NCBI GenBank assembly: GCA_037044975.1
Contig: JBAOIL010000030.1
Span: 310,001 to 374,000, forward strand
Reading direction: 5' to 3'
Length of the DNA: 64,000 nucleotides
Source of the DNA: JADLHS01 sp020848635
GTDB taxonomy: Bacteria; Verrucomicrobiota; Verrucomicrobiia; Limisphaerales; JADLHS01
The notes beneath the pieces were generated by a model. It did no database searches and had not been told where the DNA came from. It saw nothing but the letters and a program-made list of their open reading frames with translations. Shown piece by piece: positions 9,708 through 19,453 of this stretch (position 1 is its first letter; each line of letters begins with the position of its first letter). Made by a program: the position numbers and the translations under genes.

Positions 9708-12393
9708 TTACGGCGCGACGACCTTATAGAACCGTCCGGTTGCCGTCGCAAGGTCGCTTACAGGTTTGACGGTGCCATCACCGACGACGGTGGTCAGCAG
9801 TGACCAGTTACCGGTCGTTAAATTATCCCGAGCGAACACCCGATAGATCACCCCGGACTGGGTCGGAAAGGAAACCACGATGTTGTTGCCCGAGCGCCCG
9901 GCGGTCAAGGTGATGTCGGTAGCTGGCACCAGCATGAAGTAATTTGGATTGCTGTTGCCGGTGGTTGCGATTCGCAGCGTGCTGAGCCCGTTCAACTTTA
10001 CGATGGCCGGCGCTGCCAGGCCGTCGTCCGTCAATGGCACCCAATCATAGCTGCTGTAGCCGAGGCCGACCGTTCCCCAGTGCCCGAGCCGTTTGGTCAC
10101 CTGGCTGGTCGTTCCCGCTCCGCTGATGATCTGGTCCAGATACATTGAGTAGCCGCCAAGTCCGGAAAATCGCCCATACACGTAGAAATTCCCCGTCGGA
10201 TAGACCCGCGTGTAGTTGGCCCAGTCCCCGTTACCAAACCACGTCAGGTCATAATCAAATGCTCCCACACTGAGAAATGTTTCGCGCAGAGAATCGTGGG
10301 TCTTGTCTTCGGGAATGCCATCCAAACGGTACAAAAATCCTTCGCTGTCAAACGGGCTGTGTTGGAAGTCGATGTTGGTCGTTGCGCCCAAATACAAATA
10401 TGCCTCCGGGTACCAACTTCCCACGAACTGCCCGCCATCAAAGTCGAAATCCTCCGCCTCCACCATGTAGTTGGTCTCGCTGAACGTGTCGAAGTGATTC
10501 GTTACGCCGATGCCGTGACCAAGGGAGTTGGTCACGGTGATGATAGCCGTGTGGTTTGCGTTGGGTAGCAGTCCGGGATAAACCACGTTTTTAGCCGAGG
10601 CCGAACCGGTAATCACCAGACCCGCGGAGACATCGCGACCGTCCAGATTCACCTTGATTCCTCCGGCAGGGAAGGAGGCCCCTGTCGTGGCAACCGCAAA
10701 ACTCAGCGTGTTCGTGAACTCAAACGGGCGCGTGCCGGTGGGATAGAGGTTGCTTAACCGTGGCAAATCCACTTGGGCCGCCACGAGCATAAAGAAACCC
10801 GGCAAGAGGTTGCCCCCACTGGTGACGCGCAGCGTTTCCTTGCCATTGAGCACCACATTCGCGAGGAAGCCGTTGGTTTCTTTCAGATAAACATTGTCAA
10901 ACGTGCTCCAACCGCGGCCATTGGCCACGGTGAAAGTGCCCAGATCCGTGGTGCTCGTATCGGGGTTCACCCGGCTCAAGGTGATGGTTCCGGAGAGCCC
11001 GATATCCGTTGCGAGCCGGGCGATCACCCAGTTGGTGCTGTTCGGCCAGTCGCGGGTGTAGTTCACCCACTCATTGAAGTTGAACGGGTCGATTCTGTAA
11101 TCGAGCCTGCCGGCAGCGGACAGGTTCTTGCGCGAGTAGTCTCCCGAAACCGAGGTGGCCATCAGATCATCCGGGCGGTATTGGTGGCTGCCGCCGCCAT
11201 TCAAGTTATGCTCGTCAATTCCTTCCACGCCCACTTTCCCAAAATAGCAGTTGGGATTGCCACTGACACTGCAGAGGTCGGGATTGTTGATGTACTGTCC
11301 GCTGTCAAAATCGAAATCCTCGGCCTCCCAGAGGTAAGTGATCGGTTCGATTCCAACCCAGGTCGTTTCGAAGTATGTGTCAGCACTGGCGGTGAAATTG
11401 AAGCTATCCGTCACCGTGATGGACGCCGTGTAAGTCAGGTTGGATTGAAGTCCATCATACGTGACGGTCTTGCTGGAAGCGGGACCGCTGATCGACAGGT
11501 CACCGGAGACATCCACCCCGTTCACGATTAGGTGAATGGCAGAGTTGTTGATCGTAAAACCGCTCGGCGAGCTGGCGGTGAAGCTGATGCCATCACTCGG
11601 GTTGACGAAAATCATATTCACCGGGAACAGGCCGCTGATGACAGGCGGAATCGGCCCGCTGATTTGATTCAGCAATGCGTCATCGAAATTGGCAGAGCCG
11701 CCTGAGGTGCCGGCCTGGCTATAAGCATAGCGGTAACGGATGGTTGTCGTTCCGAGCGGCGCCACGATTTGACTCACAGTGCCGGTCACCGCGTAGGTTG
11801 GATAATTCAGGTCGCCGGGTGGCAGAGGAGCGGAAATATCGCAAACCCGTGTTACTGGGTATTGCAGCCAAGTGTCCGTTCCCGCTGCGGCGGTGAAGTT
11901 GTCGGACTTGTACAGCGCAAGCAATTGGCTTCCGGCTCCTAGGAACGAAACTTCCACCCAAGTCATGCAATCCGTACCTAAAGTATCCCCGCTCTTTGTG
12001 GTACATCCAACCGCTGGCTTGGTAAATCGATCCTGGCGCGCTACTGAGACTTTGCGACAAACCGGCGACGTTGGTCTGGCCCGCCGCATAAGCCGCACCC
12101 CACTGTTTCCAACCGACCGTGCCCGAATGTGCGGGCGCTTCAACCCAATAATTGCCAGGGGATTGGGCGTTGGTCGGGGCAAAACGAGTCCAGCCCACGG
12201 GGACGACTCGACCGCTGCTGCTTTCGAATCCGGGGTTAACCAGCAGATTGCTGGCGTGAGCTGGGCTGGCGGCCAGCATCAAGAATGCGGCCAGGGCCAA
12301 GAGCGAGAAGTTAAGAGTCCTGGATTTCAGTCTCTTGATTGGATTCCGGGACGACGGACAGTTGTCCGGGACGAAGCTAATACAATTTTCCAT
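9708..12393 (-). pseudogene. Frameshifted secreted protein with CBM6-like domains
   Basis: The N-terminal frame starts at 12393 and has a signal peptide ending in ASPAHA. It continues with a carbohydrate-binding-like opening (LLVNPGFESSSG). Near 11987-11990 (CCCC on the plus strand) the coding frame moves by one base into the long frame that ends at 9708. Removing one G from the run restores a smooth protein of roughly 890 residues. The body carries two CBM6-like units (WEAEDFDFDSGQY ... NEWVNYTR, and VEAEDFDFDGGQF ... GDWANYTR), each preceded by an Ig-like domain (VVSGLFPVN- and LSNLYPTGTRPF-type). The C-terminus is the shared RFYKVVAP module. This could be a real inactivating insertion or a homopolymer sequencing error. 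No catalytic domain is recognised. Confidence 0.75.
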
Positions 12394-12447
12394 AGACGGC
12401 TGGTTTTTTGGTTTCCCGGTGCGTTTTGCAGGCGGGTGAACTTGATG

Positions 12448-12476
12448 AACTATTGCCCGCGAAACGGGGTTGTCAA
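12448..12476 (-). promoter_or_regulatory. Candidate sigma70-type promoter for the CBM6-like gene
   Basis: On the minus strand a perfect TTGACA (12476-12471) is followed after 17 bases by ATAGTT (12453-12448), about 55 bases upstream of the proposed start. The -35 is ideal but the -10 is weak, so confidence is limited. Confidence 0.35.
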
Positions 12477-12554
12477 TATAAACATCTTACAATTGCTCCA
12501 CGAAGGGTCAACGATAACGGTCTCGGATTCACTCGAACCTCCTTCGCGTCACCG

Positions 12555-13586
12555 CTACCACTCAATCACGGCCGCGCCCCAGGTCAGGCCGGCGCCAAAG
12601 ACCACCAGCAGAATCAGATCGCCCCGGTGGATCCGCCCGGAACTTACGGCTTCGTCCAACGCGATGGCGACGGAGGCAGCGGAGGTGTTGCCGTAGCGAT
12701 CCAAGTTCACAAACAATTGGTCGGGTCGGGCGCCGAGGCGTTCGCCCACAGTGTCAATGATGCGGCGATTGGCCTGATGCGGAATGATGCATTTGATCTT
12801 GCTGATCTCCAGATCGCAGCGGCGAAGCGCCTCGGTGGCGGCGCTCACCATCGCCTGTACGGCGTGTTTGTAAGTTTCCTTGCCTTCCATCCGCAGGTAG
12901 TGGAGGCGGGAGGCGACCGATTGGGCGGTGGTCGGACAACGGCTGCCGCCGCCGGGCATGTGCAGCAATTCGGCCTTGCTGCCATCCGCGCCCATCACCG
13001 CTGTAAGCAACCCGTGGGAATTGGGGCGGTTTTGCAGCACGGCGGCACCCGCTCCGTCCCCGAACAAAACGCAGGTGTTGCGATCCTGCCAGTCCACGAT
13101 GGAAGAAAGCTTTTCCGCGCCGATGACCAGAACGGTGTCGTAAGTGCGCGACATGATAAATTGCTGGGCGATTTCGAGTCCGTAGATGAAACCGGAGCAG
13201 GCGGCTTCCAGGTCAAACGCAGCAGCCCGCAGCGCGCCGATCTTCTGCTGCACGAGGCACGCCGTGGACGGGAAAACCATGTCCGGCGTGATGGTGGCTA
13301 TGATGATGAGATCAATTTGGTCGCCAGTGACGCCCGCGGCTTTCATTGCGCGCTGGGCGGCTTTCGTGGCGAGGTCGGAAGTGAATTCGTCCTTCGCGGC
13401 AATCCGACGTTCCTTGATGCCGGTGCGGGAAGTGATCCACTCGTCGTTGGTGTCCACCATGCCGGCCAACTCGAAGTTGGTAAGGACCTTGGCGGGCACG
13501 TAGGCGCCGACGCCGGTAATGGAGACGCTGCGGCCCTGGTAATTGTACCGGGCGCGGGGGTTCTTGAATTTGGGGGCGGCACTCAT
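12555..13586 (-). CDS. fabH: 3-oxoacyl-ACP synthase III
   Basis: This 343-residue ketoacyl-ACP synthase starts fatty-acid synthesis by condensing acetyl-CoA (or another acyl-CoA) with malonyl-ACP. The complete catalytic triad is visible: Cys130 in LEAACSGFIYG, His270 in IIPHQANRRII and Asn300 in DRYGNTSAAS. WITSRTGIKERRI is the usual N-terminal signature. The start codon overlaps the plsX stop by four bases (ATGA), implying translational coupling. It is the last gene of the coaD-yceD-rpmF-plsX-fabH cluster. The N-terminus is about ten residues longer than in E. coli FabH. Confidence 0.97.
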   Translation of the reverse strand: MSAAPKFKNPRARYNYQGRSVSITGVGAYVPAKVLTNFELAGMVDTNDEWITSRTGIKERRIAAKDEFTSDLATKAAQRAMKAAGVTGDQIDLIIIATITPDMVFPSTACLVQQKIGALRAAAFDLEAACSGFIYGLEIAQQFIMSRTYDTVLVIGAEKLSSIVDWQDRNTCVLFGDGAGAAVLQNRPNSHGLLTAVMGADGSKAELLHMPGGGSRCPTTAQSVASRLHYLRMEGKETYKHAVQAMVSAATEALRRCDLEISKIKCIIPHQANRRIIDTVGERLGARPDQLFVNLDRYGNTSAASVAIALDEAVSSGRIHRGDLILLVVFGAGLTWGAAVIEW

Positions 13587-14617
13587 ATGGAAACGGTGGT
13601 GGCGGTCTGGCCGGCTAGCCGCTGGTTTGCCACCGCGATCTGGCGCGAAATGATTTCGTTCAGGCCGTGCTGCACTTCTTCGGCGGCCACCCGAATGGCC
13701 CCCATGATCGCTCGCTCCCGGGAGGAGCCGTGGGCTTTGATGACGTTGCCATTGAGGCCCAGCAACACGGCCCCGCCATGGACTTCAGGGTCGAGCCGAC
13801 GCTTGAGGGAGCGAAACGCGCCTTGGGAAAGGAGGGCGCCAAATTTGCGCAGCGGATTGGCAGTCAACTCCGCCTTGAGCATTTTAATCATGGCCGAGCT
13901 GAGGCTTTCGGCGGTCTTTAAGACGACATTCCCGGTAAAGCCGTCGGCGACGACCACGTCCACCGTGTCGTTGAACAGATCAAAGCCTTCAACGTAGCCG
14001 ATAAAATTCAAATCCAGCAGGGCGCAGAGCCGGGCGGCTTCACGCGTGAGATCGTTGCCCTTGGATTCCTCGGAACCATTGCTGAGAACGCCGACCCGGG
14101 GTTTGGCGATGCCCAGAATCTCCCGGGCATAGATGTCGCCCATCACCGCAAACTGGGCAAGGTGCTGCGGTTCGCACACAGGATTGGCGCCCGCGTCGAG
14201 CAGGACAAAATCGCCGGTGCGCGACGGCATCCGCACGGTGATGGCGGGTCGTTCCACCCCCTCGAGTCGGCGGAGTTTCATGGAACCGGCGACCAGTGCG
14301 CCGGTGTTACCGGGGGAAATTACGGCGTCGGCCTTGGCATCCCGCACCAAGTCAATCGCTCGGACCATGGAGGAATCCTTCTTCCGGCGAATGCCCTCAA
14401 CGGGGCTGTCGTCCATCGTGAGAACCTCGGAGGCATGAACAATCTGGGTTCGCCGATCGTTCAGTCCGGTGGCCGCGAGGGCGGGGCGGATCTTGTCTTC
14501 CTGGCCAACCAGCAACAGAGAGGTGATGCGGGGATCGGCTTGCAGCGCGAGTTTGACGCCGCCGATGACGACCGCACAACCGTGGTCGCCGCCCATGACA
14601 TCCACTGCGATTCGCAT
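13583..14617 (-). CDS. plsX: Phosphate acyltransferase PlsX
   Basis: PlsX makes acyl-phosphate from acyl-ACP for phospholipid synthesis at the inner membrane surface. The protein begins MRIAVDVMGGDHG, the classic PlsX N-terminus. That places the start at 14617, although the frame is open 48 bases further upstream. ISPGNTGALVAGSM and DVVVADGFTGNVVLKTAE are further family signatures. The length is 344 residues. It lies 48 bases after rpmF and overlaps fabH by four bases. Confidence 0.97.
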   Translation of the reverse strand: MRIAVDVMGGDHGCAVVIGGVKLALQADPRITSLLLVGQEDKIRPALAATGLNDRRTQIVHASEVLTMDDSPVEGIRRKKDSSMVRAIDLVRDAKADAVISPGNTGALVAGSMKLRRLEGVERPAITVRMPSRTGDFVLLDAGANPVCEPQHLAQFAVMGDIYAREILGIAKPRVGVLSNGSEESKGNDLTREAARLCALLDLNFIGYVEGFDLFNDTVDVVVADGFTGNVVLKTAESLSSAMIKMLKAELTANPLRKFGALLSQGAFRSLKRRLDPEVHGGAVLLGLNGNVIKAHGSSRERAIMGAIRVAAEEVQHGLNEIISRQIAVANQRLAGQTATTVSI

Positions 14618-14665
14618 AGCTGAGGGAACGCGGCCACGCCTTGCGGTGCGCCGGGCGCACCGCAA

Positions 14666-14854
14666 TTACGCGCCTGCGGTAACCGTCAGAACCTGGCGAC
14701 CCTTATAAAATCCGCAGGCGGGACAGACCCGATGCGGCAGGCAAGGGGCCGCGCATTGCGAGCAGACGCCGAGTTGGGGAAGTTTCAGCACGCTGTTGTA
14801 GGCGCGGCGCATGCGCTGACGGCTTGTTGACGGTTTACGTTTGGGAACACCCAT
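14666..14854 (-). CDS. rpmF: 50S ribosomal protein L32
   Basis: A 62-residue L32 protein of the large ribosomal subunit. It starts MGVPKRKPSTSRQRMRRA, as expected, and carries Cys pairs CSQC and CPAC for a zinc ribbon, followed by GFYKGRQV. It lies three bases after the yceD stop and before plsX, the conserved bacterial order. Confidence 0.97.
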   Translation of the reverse strand: MGVPKRKPSTSRQRMRRAYNSVLKLPQLGVCSQCAAPCLPHRVCPACGFYKGRQVLTVTAGA

Positions 14855-14857
14855 AAA

Positions 14858-15346
14858 TTACTCGTTTCTAACTTTCAGTTTGTTTAATTCAGCCCAAGCG
14901 GACGGTTCCGTCCGGCGCAGGCTGCTCGATTTTGGTCTTTCCGGGGTCGGTTTCTTAAGACCGCCGCACTCCGGCTTGCACAACGGATGTTGCGGCAACT
15001 CTAGGAGAATATCCTCCCGCAAAAACGGCGTCAAGTCCACGGAATCGCTCGTGATCGTTACCTTTTCCTCGCCGGCAAGCGGCAGGAGGCAGGTCCACTC
15101 AGGCAGGTCCAACTCGTATTCGAAGGCTTTCAGACAGCGTACACACTCGCAGGCGATGGGCAAGAACAGCCGTCCGCGCACGAGCAGGTTGTCGTCCAGC
15201 TTTTGAATCAGGAGTTCATAAACCAGCGGTTTTTCAGGACGGATCATCTCATCGCGGAGGTCGAGATCCAACTCCGCGACGGGCAACTCCCCCTTGAGGG
15301 TGAGATCATCACGTTCCAAGTAACGCAGGTTGATGCGAAGCGCCAT
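14858..15346 (-). CDS. yceD: DUF177/YceD family protein
   Basis: A 162-residue member of the DUF177 (YceD) family, which is almost always encoded directly before rpmF and is linked to 23S rRNA accumulation in E. coli and plants. CECVRCL and HPLCKPECGG hold the four conserved Cys, probably a metal site. DLTPFLREDILLELP is the other family signature. It starts eight bases after the coaD stop, so it is part of the same operon. Confidence 0.9.
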   Translation of the reverse strand: MALRINLRYLERDDLTLKGELPVAELDLDLRDEMIRPEKPLVYELLIQKLDDNLLVRGRLFLPIACECVRCLKAFEYELDLPEWTCLLPLAGEEKVTITSDSVDLTPFLREDILLELPQHPLCKPECGGLKKPTPERPKSSSLRRTEPSAWAELNKLKVRNE

Positions 15347-15354
15347 GGTGCTGC

Positions 15355-15843
15355 CTAGGCTTTCTCCGTCGCAAGCCGGGCTGCGAGAGCGGATTGCACA
15401 TGTGGGGGGACGAACGGGCTCACGTCCCCTCCGAGGCGCGCGATTTCCTTCACGATACGCGAACTGAGAAAGGTGTAGGTGTCTTTCGGCATCATAAAGA
15501 TAGTTTCGAAGTTTTCGTTGAGCTTGCGGTTCATTAGGGCCATTTGAAACTCGAATTCAAAATCCGAAATGGCGCGCAGGCCACGCACCACCGCCTGAGC
15601 CGACTGGCGTTGGACGTATTCCACTAACAACCCTTCAAACGCGTCGGCCTCCACGTTTGGCATGCTGCGGATGGATTCGCGCACCAGTCCCAGCCGTTCC
15701 TCCACCGTGAACAAGGCATGTTTGCTGTCGCTCCGGGCGACGGCCACGACGACGCGGTCGAACAGTCGCGTGGCGCGTTGAACAACATCCAGATGCCCGT
15801 TGGTGAACGGATCAAAACTGCCGGGATAGATCGCGGTGCGCAT
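15355..15843 (-). CDS. coaD: Phosphopantetheine adenylyltransferase
   Basis: This enzyme converts 4'-phosphopantetheine and ATP to dephospho-CoA in the penultimate step of CoA synthesis. The start chosen is the ATG at 15843, giving MRTAIYPGSFDPFTNGHLDV with the nucleotidyltransferase TxGH motif (TNGH, residues 14-17). The frame is open for 31 more codons upstream, but these have no family similarity. RGLRAISDFEFEFQMA and FLSSRIVKEIARLGG are the other conserved blocks. The 162-residue length is normal. It heads the yceD-rpmF-plsX-fabH group, linking CoA supply to fatty acid and phospholipid synthesis. Confidence 0.96.
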   Translation of the reverse strand: MRTAIYPGSFDPFTNGHLDVVQRATRLFDRVVVAVARSDSKHALFTVEERLGLVRESIRSMPNVEADAFEGLLVEYVQRQSAQAVVRGLRAISDFEFEFQMALMNRKLNENFETIFMMPKDTYTFLSSRIVKEIARLGGDVSPFVPPHVQSALAARLATEKA

Positions 15844-16046
15844 CCATGGCAGTCTAGCTAAGTGATGGACGATGTCGAGGACGAGAACAAAAGCCCAAGC
15901 ATGCCCAGGGGATACAATATTCCCAATCTCAAACAATTGTCGGATCGCATTGCGATGATTGGATGATGCGAGTGGGGCGGCAAGCGTGGGCTAGGAGTGC
16001 CGGATTGGATTGCGTCGTGCAATGGGGCGTATTCACCCCTCCTCTA

Positions 16047-18419
16047 TCAACAAGCGGCGGGCTTTTCGTTCGGGGGTCGCCACGGAACTTCAAAATTGCG
16101 GATGGGCTTCTGAAAACCCTTGGGCCGGGTGGGTTCTTGCTCAATACAAGTGGCGGCGAGTGCGGGATCATCCCGCAGCATTTGCTGAAAGGTGGTTTCG
16201 CCGATGATGATTCGCCCGCTGCCCGAAACCGCTTCGAGCCGGCTCGCCAGGTTGACTTCGCGCCCGAACACGGTGTAGTTGAGAATGTGGGCGTCGGAAC
16301 CCATTAACCCAACCGTGACCGTGCCGGAATTGATGCCCGTCCCCAAAGTGAGGATGGAGCGTGCCGGTTTTGGTGCGAGGCCGGCGGAAACCCGGGCTTG
16401 GTTCTCCAGTTGGTTCCCCTGGTTTTCCGTCGTGCGCTGAAGATTCAACTCGGCGATGGCGCGTTGGGCTTCAATTGCCGCGCGGACGCAAGCCAGGGCG
16501 TGATTGGCATGAGGCGTGGGTGCGCCCCAAAACGCCATCACGCAGTCGCCGATATATTTGTCCAGCGTGCCGTCATGCTTCTTCACAATGTCCGCAACCG
16601 TCGCGAGGTAGGTGTTCACCGTGTTCAGCGTTTCGCGGGCGGATTCGTTGTAGGCGGCCTCCGCGGCCTCGCCGGTGAGATTTTGGGCGCGGATGGATTC
16701 AGCTACTTGCACCTGCGCTGTGTCGGTGAGTTCGGTGAAGCCGCGCACATCGGCGAAAAGCACGGTGACCTCACAACGAGCCCCGCTAACAGACAGTCGC
16801 TCCCGCCCCAGCAATTCCTTTGCGATGTTCGGCGAAACAACCCGTGAAAAAATGGATTTTACTCGTCGTTGCTCGCGCTGTTCGAAGAGCGCGCGATACG
16901 TGGTGAGCAATCCATAATTGACCAAGATTGTGCCCCCGACCGGCAGCACCAATGGCAGCCAGTAACGGTTTTGAACGAACAGGAATACGCAGACTCCCAG
17001 GTAGAGCGCTGCCAGTAGCAGCACGCCAAGGAGTCCGGGGAGCACGCGCAATTGCGACGTCAAACCAGCGGTCAGGCTCCCCAGCAGCACGATGAGCGCG
17101 AGATCCCAACCCAGGCTAGCTGGTCGGACAAAGCGGTCGGTGATGACCGAGTTGGCCACATTCCAATGCTTGCTGACGAGCAAGGTGCTTTTTTCGAGGG
17201 CGGTGGCGCCGCGGTCAGTCAGGTCATTGCCCGTGGCGCTGGAGCCGATCACCACCAGTTTACCGTTCCAAGCATTGGTCAAGCCTTCCGTTTGGCCGGC
17301 GGCGCGGAGCTGATCCTGGCGTAGAAGATGTTCAAACGCCTCGACCGTAAGTCGCGAATCCGTGGGCGGAATCTCCCAGTTTATGTAAAAGTAACCTTTG
17401 TCATCCACCGGCAAGGTTCGGACGACGTTGTTCGTTCCGCGTAAAATGATTCTGCCTTGTGCGAGGTCCACCTGGGCGTTGCCGAGGTCGAGATTCAGTC
17501 TGCGCGCGGCCAACACGATGCCCATGTGCCAGACACGCTCCGTGGTAAAGGCTTTCGCCTGTTTCGGAGTGCCGGTCGGGTATTTGTCAGCGGAAAAAAC
17601 GGAAAGGGCAAAATTATTTTCCGCATCCACAGGCACTTTAATGTCGTCGAGGCCGTTCGTGCGTTGCAGCACGATTAAACCCGGTTCAAAGCGCACGCAA
17701 TCAAGGTCTACGCCGAACGCTTTGTCGGCCGCCACCTGAAGGAAGGCTGGATGCCAGCGACGGTAGTCGTGGAAGGCGCGCGCGCGGCGCAGCACCCCGT
17801 CCGAGTCTGCTTCGGCGGCAATATCCCCGAGCGATAACGCATTGGTGGCAAAGAGCGGGAGCGGCAGGACCCCGCGCTCCGCTGCGAGCACGGCCACGCC
17901 CGAGCGTTTGAGTTGCCAGGCGAAGTAATCGTCCGATTCCAGCAGGGTCATTGTTTCGCCACTGGATTCGACTTTGTAGGTAGCTGGCTGCTGGACGGGA
18001 GGGAGGTGGGCCACGAATTCTGCAAGGTCCGGCCATTGTGAAGTGGAGACCGGAACGGTTCGATGATCGTACCGCCGTCCGGAAAACAATACGTCGAACG
18101 CAACAACCTGGGCGCCTTGGGCGGAGAGTTCCCGCAAAACTCGTCCATAGACCTGACGCGGCCAGTAAAGTCCGAAGCGAAAGCCGAGGGAGCCGTCGTT
18201 GAGCGTAGCGATGCTGGTATCGCTAATGGCCACAAAGCCAAGATTCGTGGCGACCGTCTGGGGAAAACTCACCGTCACCCGAGCGCGCCAATCGTAGGTC
18301 ATCCGCTCGAGCCGATCAAAGAAATCGAACTGGCCGAGGCGCGCCAGACAAACCAGCGAGATGACCCCGAAGGCGATAATTACAGGGGGGTGCTTGTAGG
18401 GCCGGTATTTCACCGGCAT
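16047..18419 (-). CDS. CHASE2-domain adenylate/guanylate cyclase
   Basis: A 790-residue membrane sensor that should make cAMP. A first transmembrane segment (about residues 12-30) precedes a large extracytoplasmic CHASE2 domain (about 30-430), with its usual FDFFDRLERMTYDWR opening and FDVLFSGRR block. Three closely spaced membrane helices follow (about 430-520). The C-terminal class III cyclase domain (about 545-770) has both metal Asp residues (D557 in FADVRGFTELTD, D625 in KYIGDCVMAFWG). The Lys before IGD and the transition-state block REVNLASRLEAV are also present. An insertion of roughly 25 residues separates the two metal-binding motifs. It lies just downstream of a FecR-domain gene, a common pairing. 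Confidence 0.92.
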   Translation of the reverse strand: MPVKYRPYKHPPVIIAFGVISLVCLARLGQFDFFDRLERMTYDWRARVTVSFPQTVATNLGFVAISDTSIATLNDGSLGFRFGLYWPRQVYGRVLRELSAQGAQVVAFDVLFSGRRYDHRTVPVSTSQWPDLAEFVAHLPPVQQPATYKVESSGETMTLLESDDYFAWQLKRSGVAVLAAERGVLPLPLFATNALSLGDIAAEADSDGVLRRARAFHDYRRWHPAFLQVAADKAFGVDLDCVRFEPGLIVLQRTNGLDDIKVPVDAENNFALSVFSADKYPTGTPKQAKAFTTERVWHMGIVLAARRLNLDLGNAQVDLAQGRIILRGTNNVVRTLPVDDKGYFYINWEIPPTDSRLTVEAFEHLLRQDQLRAAGQTEGLTNAWNGKLVVIGSSATGNDLTDRGATALEKSTLLVSKHWNVANSVITDRFVRPASLGWDLALIVLLGSLTAGLTSQLRVLPGLLGVLLLAALYLGVCVFLFVQNRYWLPLVLPVGGTILVNYGLLTTYRALFEQREQRRVKSIFSRVVSPNIAKELLGRERLSVSGARCEVTVLFADVRGFTELTDTAQVQVAESIRAQNLTGEAAEAAYNESARETLNTVNTYLATVADIVKKHDGTLDKYIGDCVMAFWGAPTPHANHALACVRAAIEAQRAIAELNLQRTTENQGNQLENQARVSAGLAPKPARSILTLGTGINSGTVTVGLMGSDAHILNYTVFGREVNLASRLEAVSGSGRIIIGETTFQQMLRDDPALAATCIEQEPTRPKGFQKPIRNFEVPWRPPNEKPAAC

Positions 18420-18433
18420 GAACTAAACAAAAC

Positions 18434-18462
18434 CCCCAGAGCAACTCAAGGCTGCTCTGGGG
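18434..18462 (-). terminator. Intrinsic terminator after the FecR-domain gene
   Basis: CCCCAGAGCA and TGCTCTGGGG form a perfect 10-bp stem with a nine-base loop. On the minus strand it is followed by GTTTTGTTTAGTT, a T-rich tail. It lies 48 bases past the FecR-domain stop and only 15 bases before the cyclase start codon. It could therefore end the FecR transcript or act as an attenuator for the cyclase. Confidence 0.8.
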
Positions 18463-18509
18463 TTGGGAAGAATAATTATCTCGTACTACTCGCCGCCACT
18501 ATTTGTGAT

Positions 18510-19337
18510 TCAAGGCTGCGTTGGGGACACCCATTCACGGCCAAGGTTCATGTAGTTATTAAAGTCCGGTCGGCGTCCGCCCGAAAAATTGTAACTGATG
18601 TCACTCGCAATCCCCTGCAGTTGGCCAAGGAGAGCACTGCCCATGGCTCCCATTTGACCATTTCGACTGTTGAATTGAAATCCGGCGGGCACCACTCGGG
18701 TCGTAACCTTGTTTGAATCATCAGTGAAGGCCGAGACTACCGAGCCAGTGAGGCAGGAGATTAAACCATTGGCATTGATGGAGAAGATCGTTCCACGAAT
18801 TCCAGCCACGCCATTGGGAATTTTCACCTCGAACCGGGAGGCTGCGGCTTGCTTCTTGACCGAACCGAAGATTGAGCCCGTGCGCAAATCGAGTTCAGTT
18901 TCGGTAACCCGATCAGCTCCCGTGTCCGTCGCCGAAAGTTTGTCAATGGCCAACACGGTGTCGTCCTGGACCCGCACGACATCGTATTCCGGAGACTTGG
19001 CGCCAGCGCCGCCACCGGCACCGCCGCCTGAAGCGCTTGCGGACGACGGTTGAGTGGAAGGGCGGGGCATGATCACAGCGTCAGCCGTCGCCTCTTCGTT
19101 GATAACGATGTCGGCATACGAGTCAGCCGCCGTTTGAACAACTGAACCAGACTTGAGAATGGTGCCGACCTTAAGTGGTTGCCAAGTTTTATTGCCGGTG
19201 GAATAACGGGCCGCACCTTTGATTCGCACCACCTTGCCGGTGCGTTCTTTGGTGGTTTGAGCGTTTGCGCTGGCGACCAGCACGATGGAAACCATGCCAG
19301 CTACCAACCAAGTGAGGGTCTTGTTCGTTAGTTTCAT
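18510..19337 (-). CDS. Secreted FecR-domain protein
   Basis: A 275-residue protein with a signal peptide (cleavage after SANAQ, about residue 27). The FecR-like beta domain runs from GKVVRIKGAARYSTG through LKVGTILKSGSVVQT and VKIPNGVAGIRGTIFSINA. A low-complexity Ser/Gly/Ala-rich loop is inserted at about residues 95-115. There is no transmembrane anti-sigma helix, so it is not a classical FecR regulator. Periplasmic or surface FecR-domain proteins beside CHASE2 cyclases are common in several phyla, and a sensory partnership is inferred. A well-formed promoter lies about 40 bases upstream. Confidence 0.85.
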   Translation of the reverse strand: MKLTNKTLTWLVAGMVSIVLVASANAQTTKERTGKVVRIKGAARYSTGNKTWQPLKVGTILKSGSVVQTAADSYADIVINEEATADAVIMPRPSTQPSSASASGGGAGGGAGAKSPEYDVVRVQDDTVLAIDKLSATDTGADRVTETELDLRTGSIFGSVKKQAAASRFEVKIPNGVAGIRGTIFSINANGLISCLTGSVVSAFTDDSNKVTTRVVPAGFQFNSRNGQMGAMGSALLGQLQGIASDISYNFSGGRRPDFNNYMNLGREWVSPTQP

Positions 19338-19375
19338 AATGGCTTTCTATTGAGATTTTTGTAACTTACCACACC

Positions 19376-19403
19376 AGTCTAGGATCGAGTCGCTGCCTGT
19401 CAA
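19376..19403 (-). promoter_or_regulatory. Sigma70-type promoter of the FecR-domain gene
   Basis: TTGACA (19403-19398) and TAGACT (19381-19376) are separated by 16 bases on the minus strand. The -10 ends 38 bases before the ATG. The perfect -35 and sensible position make this a good candidate. Confidence 0.6.
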
Positions 19404-19453
19404 CCGAATTTTCATAAATTTTCTCGTCGGATTGTTCGCCGTCTCAAGGCCAA

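Noticed and set aside
12408..13997. 529-codon plus-strand frame opposite fabH and plsX
   Set aside because: The minus-strand genes are unmistakable and this frame has no recognisable protein features.
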